A DNA stretch of 64,000 bases, taken from WRDS01 sp964492775. GTDB taxonomy: Bacteria; Actinomycetota; Coriobacteriia; Anaerosomatales; PHET01. The first letter of the stretch is position 1. Each line of letters starts with the position of its first letter. This document shows positions 16,410 through 24,021 of the stretch, piece after piece. The notes below the pieces were generated by a model, which was given only the letters and a program-made list of their open reading frames with translations, was not told the DNA's origin and did not search any database. Location: assembly GCA_964492775.1 (NCBI GenBank), contig CAZBLH010000002.1, forward strand, positions 67,440 to 131,439. The letters run 5' to 3'. A program made the position numbers and the translations under genes.

Positions 16410-17531
16410 ATGCCGCGCTCGGTCTGGGACGATATCATTGGGCAGCCGCGCGTCGTGGGGTTCCTGCGCGGCGTCATCGAGACCGGCACGGTGTCGCACG
16501 CGTACCTGTTCGTCGGGATGCCGGGTGCCGGCAAGAAGACTACCGCCCGCTCCTTCGCCTGTGCGCTCTTCTGTGGTGATTGCTGCGGCACGTGTGGCGC
16601 ATGCACGCGGGTGAAGCGTGGTACGCATCCTGACGTGCACATCATCGAACCCGAAGGCGCAGGCGGTTACGTCGCCGCGCAGGTGCGCGAGCTGGTTCGC
16701 GATGTGAATCTCGCGCCCATCGAAGGGCCACGCAAGGTCTACATCATCGAGTCGGCGGACAGCTTCAACGATGCGTCGGCAAACGCGCTCCTCAAGACGC
16801 TTGAAGAACCGCCGGCCGACGTCGTCTTCATCCTGCTCGCGCACGCTGTCGACCTGGTGCCGCCGACGATCGTCTCGCGTTGCCAGGTCGTGCGGTTCCG
16901 CAGGCTTGCGCCGTCCGCAGCGATCCGCGAGCTTGTCGCGATCTCCGGGGCGGGCGAGGAGGAGGCCGCTATCGCGCTCGCCGCGGCAGGTGGTGTGATC
17001 GTGCGGGCTCGTGATTTCCTCGCATCGCCAGGCCGCCGCGTCGCTCGGATGCGCATCCTGCGCGCGCTCGACGACTTGCCGACCGGCGACGACCTCGACG
17101 TGCTCACCGCAGCCAAGGAGCTGCTTGCCGCGGTCAAAGCGCCACTCGAGGAGGTGCGCACCGCTCAAGCGAGTGAGCTTGCCGAGCGCGCCGAGTTTCT
17201 CGGCAAGGCTCAGGCGAAGGGGCTTGAGGAGCGCCACAAGCGTGAGCTGACCGCACGCGAGCGTGAGGGCATCGCAGAGATCTTGAACGTAGCCGAGAGC
17301 TGGCTGAGAGATTGCTTGACACTATCTCAAGGAGTCGAAGATCTTGCGATCAACACCGACGCTCTCGACGCAATGCAAGACATAGGGCGTATGATCACTC
17401 CTGCAGCGGCGACTCGTGCACTGCGAGCGGTCAACGTGGCTCGCCGCCGCATCTCGTATAATGTGAGCCCCCAGCTGGCCATCGAGGCCATGCTTTTCGA
17501 TATTCGAGAGGTTCTTAGATGCCCACGGTAG
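16410..17531 (+). CDS. holB: DNA polymerase III delta' subunit
   Basis: Clamp-loader AAA+ subunit. Walker A is GMPGAGKKT near residues 36-44; a four-cysteine zinc module (CGDC, CGTC, CGAC spacing) follows; the sensor SRC motif is in PPTIVSRCQVV; ANALLKTLEEPP is the family signature. Length 373 aa. It ends 13 nt inside the start of ricT, the frequent arrangement in Gram-positive bacteria. It joins the clamp loader with DnaX and HolA, which are encoded elsewhere. Confidence 0.94.
   Translation: MPRSVWDDIIGQPRVVGFLRGVIETGTVSHAYLFVGMPGAGKKTTARSFACALFCGDCCGTCGACTRVKRGTHPDVHIIEPEGAGGYVAAQVRELVRDVNLAPIEGPRKVYIIESADSFNDASANALLKTLEEPPADVVFILLAHAVDLVPPTIVSRCQVVRFRRLAPSAAIRELVAISGAGEEEAAIALAAAGGVIVRARDFLASPGRRVARMRILRALDDLPTGDDLDVLTAAKELLAAVKAPLEEVRTAQASELAERAEFLGKAQAKGLEERHKRELTAREREGIAEILNVAESWLRDCLTLSQGVEDLAINTDALDAMQDIGRMITPAAATRALRAVNVARRRISYNVSPQLAIEAMLFDIREVLRCPR
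17457..17462 (+). promoter_or_regulatory. Consensus -10 hexamer before ricT
   Basis: A perfect TATAAT lies inside the 3' end of holB, 56 nt before the ricT start. I see no convincing -35 at 16-18 nt, so promoter status is uncertain, though the position would give ricT separate expression. Confidence 0.35.
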
Positions 17532-18796
17532 TCGGAGTTCGGCTCCGCTTTTCAAAGACGTTGTGGTTCGATCCCGCAGGCACCGATCCCCAGGAAGGCG
17601 AGACAGTTCTCGTCGACACTGAGCGCGGCACCGAGGTCGGCACGGTAACCCAGCCACCTCATGAGATCCCAGCCGAGCAGCTCGTTGCGCCGCTCAAGCC
17701 GATTCTGCGCATTGCGGACGAGGCCGACCTCGAGAAGCTTGCCGAGCTGCAGGAGCGGGAGAGGGAGGCGATGGCGGGCTTCCGTGAGCTGGTAGAGGCT
17801 CACGGGCTCGATATGAAGCCGGTCGATGTGGAGTACCTCATCGACGGCGACAAGGTCGTCTTCTACTTCTCGGCGGAGGAACGAATCGACTTCCGGAACC
17901 TCGTGCGCGAGCTGGCGGCGAGGTACCACGCGCGCATCGACATGCGCCAAGTCGGAGTACGCGACGAGGCTCGCGCGGTGGGCGGCGTCGGTCACTGCGG
18001 CCAGATGCTGTGCTGCGTTCGGCTCGGCAATGACTTCCAGCCGGTCTCGATCCGGATGGCGAAAGAACAAGACCTACCCCTGAACCCCTTGAAGATAAGC
18101 GGGCTTTGCGGCAGACTCATGTGCTGTCTTCGCTACGAGTACGATGCCTACAAGGACTACAAGTCCCGGGCGCCGCGACGCGGGGCGATGATCGAGACGC
18201 CCAACGGCGAGGGCAAGGTCACGGATCTTAACACTCCGAAGGAGACTGTGACCCTGCGGCTCCAAGATGGGAGCAACGTCACGGTGCCACTCGCCGAGAT
18301 GACGTGTGCGAAGGGCTCGGGGTGTCCGTGCTCGGTGAGCGCGGAAGCGTTTGAAAAAGCCACAGGACCGGCAACGACCGTGCTCACACTGCCCGACATC
18401 GATCTCGCTGGCGGGAAGAGCGCGAAATCCGCCGAGAAGGACACCACCACCGAGTCCAAGTCGGACACCGGGGGAGGCAGTCGCCGGAAGCGGCGTCGTG
18501 GCAAGAGGCCCGAGGGCGGAGAAGCGGCTCAGGGCGGGCAGGCGAAGGGCAAGCAGGGACAGGAGCCGAACGGCTCGGGTCCCGAGCAGCCCAAGCAGTC
18601 GCGCAACGCGGGCCCGAAGTCGCAGAAGGTACCCCGCCGGGGAGCCGGCGGAGCGGACGTCAGCAAGGCGTCCAGCGCGCCGAAGGGCGACGCGAACACA
18701 GGGGCCGGAGGCGCCGAGACTGGCGGCACGCGGACGCCGCGCAGGAGGCGGCGGCGCAGGCCGAGCTCTGGTGGCGACGCCCAAGCGTCGGAGTGA
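17519..18796 (+). CDS. ricT: PSP1-domain protein RicT/YaaT with basic C-terminal tail
   Basis: PSP1 (RicT/YaaT) family. In Bacillus the Ric proteins form an Fe-S-containing complex that helps RNase Y process mRNA. Six cysteines sit in the expected clusters: Cys160, Cys165 and Cys166 (GHCGQMLCC), and Cys197, Cys202 and Cys203 (LCGRLMCC). The PSP1 domain occupies roughly residues 1-280. The last 125 residues are low complexity, rich in Lys, Arg, Gly and Ser with clusters such as RRKRRRGK and RRRRRRP, which could bind RNA. ATG 17519 overlaps holB. A tRNA-Thr gene follows 47 nt after the stop. Confidence 0.92.
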   Translation: MPTVVGVRLRFSKTLWFDPAGTDPQEGETVLVDTERGTEVGTVTQPPHEIPAEQLVAPLKPILRIADEADLEKLAELQEREREAMAGFRELVEAHGLDMKPVDVEYLIDGDKVVFYFSAEERIDFRNLVRELAARYHARIDMRQVGVRDEARAVGGVGHCGQMLCCVRLGNDFQPVSIRMAKEQDLPLNPLKISGLCGRLMCCLRYEYDAYKDYKSRAPRRGAMIETPNGEGKVTDLNTPKETVTLRLQDGSNVTVPLAEMTCAKGSGCPCSVSAEAFEKATGPATTVLTLPDIDLAGGKSAKSAEKDTTTESKSDTGGGSRRKRRRGKRPEGGEAAQGGQAKGKQGQEPNGSGPEQPKQSRNAGPKSQKVPRRGAGGADVSKASSAPKGDANTGAGGAETGGTRTPRRRRRRRPSSGGDAQASE

Positions 18797-18843
18797 GCGT
18801 CAGACGTTCCAGACGTTGTAGTGTTTGACAGAGTGACCAACAG

Positions 18844-18919
18844 GCCGACGTAGCTCAGCTGGTAGAGCAGCGCACTCGTAATGCGCAGGCCAGGGGTTCG
18901 AGTCCCCTCGTCGGCTCCA
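18844..18919 (+). tRNA. tRNA-Thr (anticodon CGT)
   Basis: A full cloverleaf folds: 7-bp acceptor stem (GCCGACG with CGTCGGC), D arm GCTC...GAGC, anticodon stem GCGCA/TGCGC with loop CTCGTAA giving anticodon CGT (codon ACG), variable region AGGCC, T arm AGGGG/CCCCT with loop TTCGAGT, discriminator T and an encoded CCA at 18917-18919. Length 76 nt. Confidence 0.97.
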
Positions 18920-18929
18920 CGAACGTATA

Positions 18930-18960
18930 CAGGGACTCAGCCGAGTCCCTGTTTTCTTTT
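18930..18960 (+). terminator. Rho-independent terminator after tRNA-Thr
   Basis: A perfect 9-bp stem (18930-18938 with 18943-18951), 4-nt loop, then ttttctttt. This is the clearest intrinsic terminator in the window. Confidence 0.93.
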
Positions 18961-19096
18961 CCGCTTCCGCACATGTACCCGGGGCGCGAAAGCGGTACCC
19001 TTAACAGAGGTAAGGCTGTGTTTGCCGCTTACCGTGGAAACTCGGCCGTTCACCGAAGGGATGCGCCGTTTAGCTGGTAGGTCCCGGGTCGCGGTG

Positions 19097-19105
19097 TGGT
19101 AGTGT
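19097..19105 (+). promoter_or_regulatory. Possible extended -10 for the nuo operon
   Basis: TGGTAGTGT (TGn then TAGTGT) lies 87 nt before nuoA in the 230-nt gap after the tRNA terminator. There is no clear -35. The rest of the gap shows no gene. Confidence 0.3.
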
Positions 19106-19191
19106 CCGACGACCCCGCCCGCCTTGCCCAGAGAGCCTGTCTGGACTCAGCGCGTGCGGTCGTGGCGGAATAGTACGCGAGGAGGTGGACC

Positions 19192-19554
19192 GTGGAACTT
19201 GAGGGCATCGTCATCACCGTATTCATGGTGCTCGGCGCCTTGTTCGCGGCGGTCGTCTTCGCCACCTCGGCACTGCTCGGACCGTCCAAGCCCTCCGCGG
19301 CCAAGGGTGCAACCTATGAGTGCGGCGTCGACTCGGTTGGGCCCCCCTGGGTGCGGTTCCGTGCTGGCTACTACGTCTATGCGCTCCTGTACGTGATCTT
19401 CGATATCGAGACCGTGTTCCTGTATCCCTGGGCGGTCACGTTCGGTCAAGCGGGTGTGGGTTGGTTCGTGTTCGCCGAGATGGTCGTGTTCGTGACCATT
19501 CTGGTCGCCGGCTTGGCGTACGCCTGGAAGGAGGGCGCACTCAGGTGGCGCTAG
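19192..19554 (+). CDS. nuoA: NADH-quinone oxidoreductase subunit A
   Basis: Small membrane subunit of complex I at the quinone-module junction. It has three hydrophobic helices and the conserved YECGVDSVGPPWVRFRAGYY loop, followed by FDIETVFLYPWAV. GTG 19192 is preceded by GGAGG at 19181-19185. Length 120 aa is typical. First gene of an unbroken 11-gene nuo operon; nuoB starts 10 nt before its end. Confidence 0.95.
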   Translation: MELEGIVITVFMVLGALFAAVVFATSALLGPSKPSAAKGATYECGVDSVGPPWVRFRAGYYVYALLYVIFDIETVFLYPWAVTFGQAGVGWFVFAEMVVFVTILVAGLAYAWKEGALRWR

Positions 19555-20051
19555 ACCGACTGACAGGCGAGGACTCGATCCTCTTCATCCGGAGCGAGCA
19601 GCTGTTCGACTGGGCCCGCCGGCGTTCGCTGTGGTACATGGCCTTCGGCATCGCGTGCTGCGCGATCGAGGGGCTGATGCACGCCTCCGGCCCGCGCTTC
19701 GACTTCGATCGTCACGGAGTGTTCTTCCGGGCCAGCCCGCGCCAGGCCGATGTGATGATCGTCGCCGGCACGGTGAACCACAAGATGGCTGACACGGTGA
19801 AGAAGCTCTACGACCAGATGCCTGAGCCCAAATGGGTCGTGGCGATGGGCGCGTGCGCCTCCACCGGAGGTCCATTCCGCGAGTACCCCAACGTCGTGCT
19901 GGGCGTCGACAAAGTCGTGCCTGTCGATGTCTACATCCCGGGCTGTCCTCCTCGGCCCGAGTCGGTGCAGTACGCGTTCCTGACGCTCATGGACAAGATC
20001 AGCGCGAGGACGGAGGAGCGGCTTGAGGCCAGACGCGATGCACATCGCTGA
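19545..20051 (+). CDS. nuoB: NADH-quinone oxidoreductase subunit B
   Basis: Carries iron-sulfur cluster N2, the last electron donor to quinone. Cluster ligands are visible: tandem Cys in GIACCAIEG, then GACASTGG and GCPPRPE. GTG 19545 gives 168 aa and overlaps nuoA by 10 nt, which fits translational coupling; the open frame upstream lies within nuoA and is not homologous. nuoC begins before its stop. Confidence 0.95.
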   Translation: MALDRLTGEDSILFIRSEQLFDWARRRSLWYMAFGIACCAIEGLMHASGPRFDFDRHGVFFRASPRQADVMIVAGTVNHKMADTVKKLYDQMPEPKWVVAMGACASTGGPFREYPNVVLGVDKVVPVDVYIPGCPPRPESVQYAFLTLMDKISARTEERLEARRDAHR

Positions 20052-20499
20052 CATCCTCGCGCGCGTCGGCGTCGATGGGGGAGTGAGTGCCGAGATCGAG
20101 CAGGTTGAGCCGCTCGGCCCGGTTCTGCGCGTCGATGCCAGCGACACCGCTGCGGCCCTCGCGGCGCTGAAGGACTCGGATCTCGCCTACGTGATGCTGG
20201 TGGACTTGTTCGGCATCGACATCGGCGAGGCGGTCGACATCGTCTACCACGTCCGCTCGCTGTCGAGTACCGGCGATGCGTATCTCAAGGCGCGCTACGA
20301 ATACGGGTCGGCGCTAACGAGCGTATGGAAGGTGCATCCCGCCGCGCTCTTGCCCGAGCGGGAGTGCGCCGAGATGTTCGGGCTTTCCCTTGAGGGGCAT
20401 CCCAATCCCAAGCGGCTGCTGACAGTCGAGGGCGCGATGCTACCCCCGCTTCTGAAGTCGACGGAGATCCGAACGGCTGAGGAGGTGAGGTCCCGGTGA
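20023..20499 (+). CDS. nuoC: NADH-quinone oxidoreductase subunit C
   Basis: Peripheral-arm structural subunit (30-kDa family). The signature SVWKVHPAALLPERECAEMF and GHPNPKRLL are near the C-terminus. At about 158 aa it is short but complete for the family. TTG 20023 has GGAGGAG just upstream inside nuoB; ATG 20038 is an alternative. It overlaps nuoD by 4 nt. It is separate from nuoD, not fused. Confidence 0.92.
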   Translation: MRPDAMHIADILARVGVDGGVSAEIEQVEPLGPVLRVDASDTAAALAALKDSDLAYVMLVDLFGIDIGEAVDIVYHVRSLSSTGDAYLKARYEYGSALTSVWKVHPAALLPERECAEMFGLSLEGHPNPKRLLTVEGAMLPPLLKSTEIRTAEEVRSR

Positions 20500-21704
20500 G
20501 CGATCCGCGTAGCACCGTCCGGCATGTCGGCTGGCTGGCCGACGCGCCAGCTTGCGACATCGAGGACCTGCCGCTTTCGATCCGGCGTGCGCCCTGCGGT
20601 GTGGACGAGCTCGAGACCGAGCACCTCGTCTTGAACATGGGTCCCCAGCACCCGTCGACGCATGGGGTGCTGCGCGTGCTGCTCGAGCTGGATGGCGAAG
20701 AGATCATCACCGGCGAAGCCGCGATCGGATACCTGCACCGCGGTATCGAGAAGCTCGCCGAGCACCGACGCTACAGCGCAGTGGGTACTCTCATGGACCG
20801 CGGCGACTATGTCTCCGGGATCCACGGCGAGCTGGCGTTCGCGTTGGCCGCCGAGAAGGTCGCAGGCATCGAGGTACCTCGCCGTGCGAGCTGGCTACGG
20901 GTGTTGGTCGGCGAGTTGAACCGCCTCTCAAGCCACCTGGTGTGGTACGGCACGATGGGGCTGGACGCGGGCGCGATGGGGCAGTTCCTGTACGCATTGC
21001 GCGACCGCGAGAACCTGCTTGACATCCTTGAAGACATCAGTGGCCAGCGGATGATGTTCAACTACGTCCGTCCGGGCGGCGTGGTCGCGGACATCACGCC
21101 GACGGCGGAGGCAAAGATCCGCGAGTTCCTCACCACGATTGACAAGTACCTCACCGAGCATGAGGAGCTGCTCGGCGGAAACGAGATCTTCCAAGCGCGC
21201 ATGCGTGGTGTCGGCGTGATCGACAAGGACATGGCGGTCGCGTTCGGTCTCACCGGTGCGAACCTGCGCGCCTCGGGTGTGAGCTTCGACGTGCGTCGTG
21301 ACCGCCCGTACGCCGCGTACGCCGAGATGGAGTTCGACGTCCCCACCGAGCGGACCGGCGACTGCTACTCGCGCTACCTCGTGCGCATGGCCGAGATGCG
21401 CGAGTCCGTGCGCATCCTGCGCCAGTGCATGGACGGCCTGCCTGAGGGTGAGTACACCGCGAAAATGCCGAAGGTCTTCAGGCCTCCGGCAGGGGAGGCG
21501 TACGCTGCTGTCGAATCCCCGCGCGGTGAGCTTGGCGTCCATCTGGTGAGCGACGGCACAGAGCGTCCTTACCGGATGCACTACCGCCCACCAGCGCTCT
21601 ACGCGCTGCAGGCAGGCGAGGTGCTCTTGCCCGGACAGCTTATCGCGGATGCGGTTGTGACGCTCGGCAGCCTCGACTTCGTGCTCGGGGAGATCGACCG
21701 ATGA
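20496..21704 (+). CDS. nuoD: NADH-quinone oxidoreductase subunit D
   Basis: 49-kDa-family subunit that forms much of the quinone-binding pocket with NuoB; related to [NiFe]-hydrogenase large subunits but without their nickel cysteines. The motif LVLNMGPQHPSTHGVLRV is near residue 45, followed by GYLHRGIEKLAEHR and the SGQRMMFNYVRPGGV region. The N-terminal 40 residues are less conserved. GTG start overlaps the nuoC stop by 4 nt and the stop overlaps nuoH by 4 nt. Confidence 0.96.
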   Translation: MSDPRSTVRHVGWLADAPACDIEDLPLSIRRAPCGVDELETEHLVLNMGPQHPSTHGVLRVLLELDGEEIITGEAAIGYLHRGIEKLAEHRRYSAVGTLMDRGDYVSGIHGELAFALAAEKVAGIEVPRRASWLRVLVGELNRLSSHLVWYGTMGLDAGAMGQFLYALRDRENLLDILEDISGQRMMFNYVRPGGVVADITPTAEAKIREFLTTIDKYLTEHEELLGGNEIFQARMRGVGVIDKDMAVAFGLTGANLRASGVSFDVRRDRPYAAYAEMEFDVPTERTGDCYSRYLVRMAEMRESVRILRQCMDGLPEGEYTAKMPKVFRPPAGEAYAAVESPRGELGVHLVSDGTERPYRMHYRPPALYALQAGEVLLPGQLIADAVVTLGSLDFVLGEIDR

Positions 21705-22693
21705 GCCTGCTATACGCGACATTGCGCGTGCTTGCGGCGCTCAGCCTGATGCTCATGAACGGCGTCGTGCTGATTTTGATGCTACGCAAGGTGCTCGGCC
21801 GTCTGCATCTGCGGCTGGGTCCGATGGAGCTGGGTCCGCAGGGCATGTTCCAGACGACCGCCGACGTGCTCAAGCTGCTCACGAAGGAAGACATCACCCC
21901 CACGCGCGTCGACAAGGCGCTGTTCTACATCGCGCCGCTGATCGTGTTCGTCCCGTCGCTCGCGGCCTACGGGGCGCTGCCGTTCTCGGGGGAATGGGTC
22001 ATCGCCGACCTCAACCTGGGCCTGCTCTGGACGTTCTCGATCATGGCAATCATCCCGCTGGGAATCGTCGCGGCAGGTTGGGCGAGCTACAACAAGTGGT
22101 CGCTGATGGGCGGAATGCGGGCCGTCGCCCAGCAGGTGAGCTACGAGGTCCCGCTGCTTCTCGCAGCGCTTCCTCCCGTCATGATCGCCGGGTCCCTCAA
22201 ACTGAGCGATATCGTGCGGGCTCAGATTGACTCGGTGTGGTTCTGGCTGCCATGCCTGCCTGCGTTCGTTCTGTTCCTCATCGCCGGGCTGATGGAGTCG
22301 AACCAGACTCCGTTCGACATGTCCGAGGCCGACTCAGAGCTCGTCGCGGGTTACGCGACCGAGTACTCGTCGATGAAGTTCGGACTGCTGTTCCTCGCTG
22401 AGTTCTCCAACACTTTCATCCTCGCCTCGTTGATCGTCACGCTGTTCCTTGGCGGATGGTCACTGCCCTTCGTGCCCGATACGGTCATCGGCGCCCCCGT
22501 CGTGTTCGCGCTCAAGACGTACGCGGTGATCTTCGTTCTGATGTGGATACGCGGCACCATGCCGCGCGTGCGCATCGATCAGATGCTGGCCTTCGGCTGG
22601 AAGGCCATGCTTCCGCTCTCGCTCGCGTGGGTCATGGTGACTGCCGCGGTCATCAAGGTCTGGCCTCTGCTCTTCGGAGGTGTGGGCCGATGA
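21701..22693 (+). CDS. nuoH: NADH-quinone oxidoreductase subunit H
   Basis: Membrane subunit linking the quinone site to the proton-pumping arm, with about eight transmembrane helices. Conserved pieces include RLGPMELGPQGMFQTTADVLKL near the first cytoplasmic loop, AEADSELVAGYATEYS-like loop (SEADSELVAGYATEYSSM) and the RGTMPRVRIDQM motif near the end. Length 330 aa is normal. ATG 21701 and the stop both overlap neighbours by 4 nt. Confidence 0.96.
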   Translation: MSLLYATLRVLAALSLMLMNGVVLILMLRKVLGRLHLRLGPMELGPQGMFQTTADVLKLLTKEDITPTRVDKALFYIAPLIVFVPSLAAYGALPFSGEWVIADLNLGLLWTFSIMAIIPLGIVAAGWASYNKWSLMGGMRAVAQQVSYEVPLLLAALPPVMIAGSLKLSDIVRAQIDSVWFWLPCLPAFVLFLIAGLMESNQTPFDMSEADSELVAGYATEYSSMKFGLLFLAEFSNTFILASLIVTLFLGGWSLPFVPDTVIGAPVVFALKTYAVIFVLMWIRGTMPRVRIDQMLAFGWKAMLPLSLAWVMVTAAVIKVWPLLFGGVGR

Positions 22694-23208
22694 AGATCTG
22701 GGGCTCGGGGCTGCTTAAGGGTATGGCCATCACGATGCGCAACATGTTGCGCACGCCGATCACTGTCCAGTACCCGCACCAGAAGGTCGTGCTGCCCGAG
22801 CGTGCGCGCTGGGCTTTGCAGATGAAGTACGACGAGGCGGGCGAGCACAAGTGCACGGCGTGCCTGATCTGCGAACGGACATGTCCCGACTACATCATCG
22901 ACATCGAGGTCACGACCGCCGAGGACAGAAGCAAGCACATCGACGCCTACACCTATGAGATCGGAGCCTGCATGATGTGCGGGCTGTGCGTGGAGGCGTG
23001 CCCGTTCGACGCCATCCAGATGGGCAAAGACTACGAACTCGCCCGAACCTCAAGCGAACAGCTCACCATCCGCCTGCTGGAAGACACTCCGGCAGTCTCG
23101 CCGAAGCGCAAAGCCGCGGCTGCGAGTGAGAACTCGGCGCGCACCTCTGCGGCCGAGTCGGCCGCCACCTCCGCCGCTGAGTCGGCGCCTGAGGAGGTGG
23201 GCTCGTGA
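22690..23208 (+). CDS. nuoI: NADH-quinone oxidoreductase subunit I, with tail
   Basis: Two-[4Fe-4S] ferredoxin-like subunit (clusters N6a/N6b). Ligand motifs CTACLICERTCP and CMMCGLCVEACP are present. ATG 22690 overlaps nuoH by 4 nt and gives 172 aa. The last 35 or so residues are an Ala/Ser/Glu-rich low-complexity tail not part of the common fold. In the absence of NuoEFG, electrons may enter close to this subunit. Confidence 0.95.
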   Translation: MKIWGSGLLKGMAITMRNMLRTPITVQYPHQKVVLPERARWALQMKYDEAGEHKCTACLICERTCPDYIIDIEVTTAEDRSKHIDAYTYEIGACMMCGLCVEACPFDAIQMGKDYELARTSSEQLTIRLLEDTPAVSPKRKAAAASENSARTSAAESAATSAAESAPEEVGS

Positions 23209-23711
23209 ACGACATCCTCGGAGTGGTCGTGTTCGTCGCACTGGCTGCCTTCTCCATCGGTGGAGCTATGGCGATGGTCACCTCGCGCAACGTCGTTCAC
23301 GCCGCGTACTGGTTGCTCGCGGTCTCGGCCGCTGCCGCAGGGCTCTTCGCACTGCTCGAGGCGGGCTACGTGGCACTGATCCAGTTGCTGGTCTACGCCG
23401 GTGCCGTCGCGATTCTCAACATCTTCACGATCATGATCACTATGCGTCGTCGGGAAGACGCGGTCCGCCCACGCGATCTCTCCTGGACCGGGTTCGTTCT
23501 GACCGCAGGCTTCTTCGGGCTCGTGACGTACGCGGTGCTCGGCAGCCCCCTTCCCGAGGCCGTGCCCGTCGCCGAGTTCCCCGGGTTGCTTGAGTTCGGC
23601 AGGCAGCTCTTCTCGGCACAGGGTTGGGCTCTGCCGTTCGAGGTTGCCTCTCTGGTACTCACTGCTGCGCTGGTCGCCGCGGTGTGGTGGTCGAAGGAGG
23701 ACGACGAGTGA
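23205..23711 (+). CDS. nuoJ: NADH-quinone oxidoreductase subunit J
   Basis: Membrane subunit of complex I with five predicted helices. The third helix region contains LLEAGYVALIQLLVYAGAVA, the conserved pi-bulge helix segment typical of NuoJ, followed by ILNIFTIMITMRR. GTG 23205 overlaps nuoI by 4 nt, and nuoK starts 4 nt before its stop. 168 aa. Confidence 0.94.
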   Translation: MNDILGVVVFVALAAFSIGGAMAMVTSRNVVHAAYWLLAVSAAAAGLFALLEAGYVALIQLLVYAGAVAILNIFTIMITMRRREDAVRPRDLSWTGFVLTAGFFGLVTYAVLGSPLPEAVPVAEFPGLLEFGRQLFSAQGWALPFEVASLVLTAALVAAVWWSKEDDE

Positions 23712-24019
23712 GCGTTGGCCTGACGCCATATCTGATCCTCGCGGCCGCGCTGTTCTCGATCGGGTTGTTCGGCGCCGTCTCGAAGAAGGGTGCCGTGCCG
23801 GTGCTCATGTCGCTCGAGCTCATGTCTGTGGCTGTCAGCCTGAACCTGCTCGCGTTCTCGAAGCATGTGACACCGGAGCAGATGACAGGACAGTACTTCA
23901 CGGTCTTCTCAATGGTCATCTCGGCAGCTGAGATCGGTATCGGGCTCGCGCTCGTCATCGCGATATACCGCGCATCGCGCACCGCCGAGCTGGCCGACAT
24001 TTCGGACTTGAAGGGGTAG
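23708..24019 (+). CDS. nuoK: NADH-quinone oxidoreductase subunit K
   Basis: Three-helix MrpC-like subunit, 103 aa. Conserved Glu residues lie in VLMSLELMSVAVSLNLLAF and ISAAEIGIGLALVIAIYR, both in expected places for proton transfer. GTG 23708 overlaps nuoJ by 4 nt; the open frame upstream of it lies within nuoJ. nuoL follows 2 nt later. Confidence 0.95.
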   Translation: MSVGLTPYLILAAALFSIGLFGAVSKKGAVPVLMSLELMSVAVSLNLLAFSKHVTPEQMTGQYFTVFSMVISAAEIGIGLALVIAIYRASRTAELADISDLKG

Positions 24020-24021
24020 CG

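Noticed and set aside
18825..18830. Perfect TTGACA before tRNA-Thr
   Set aside because: A matching -10 at 17 nt would fall inside the tRNA, so it cannot be its -35.
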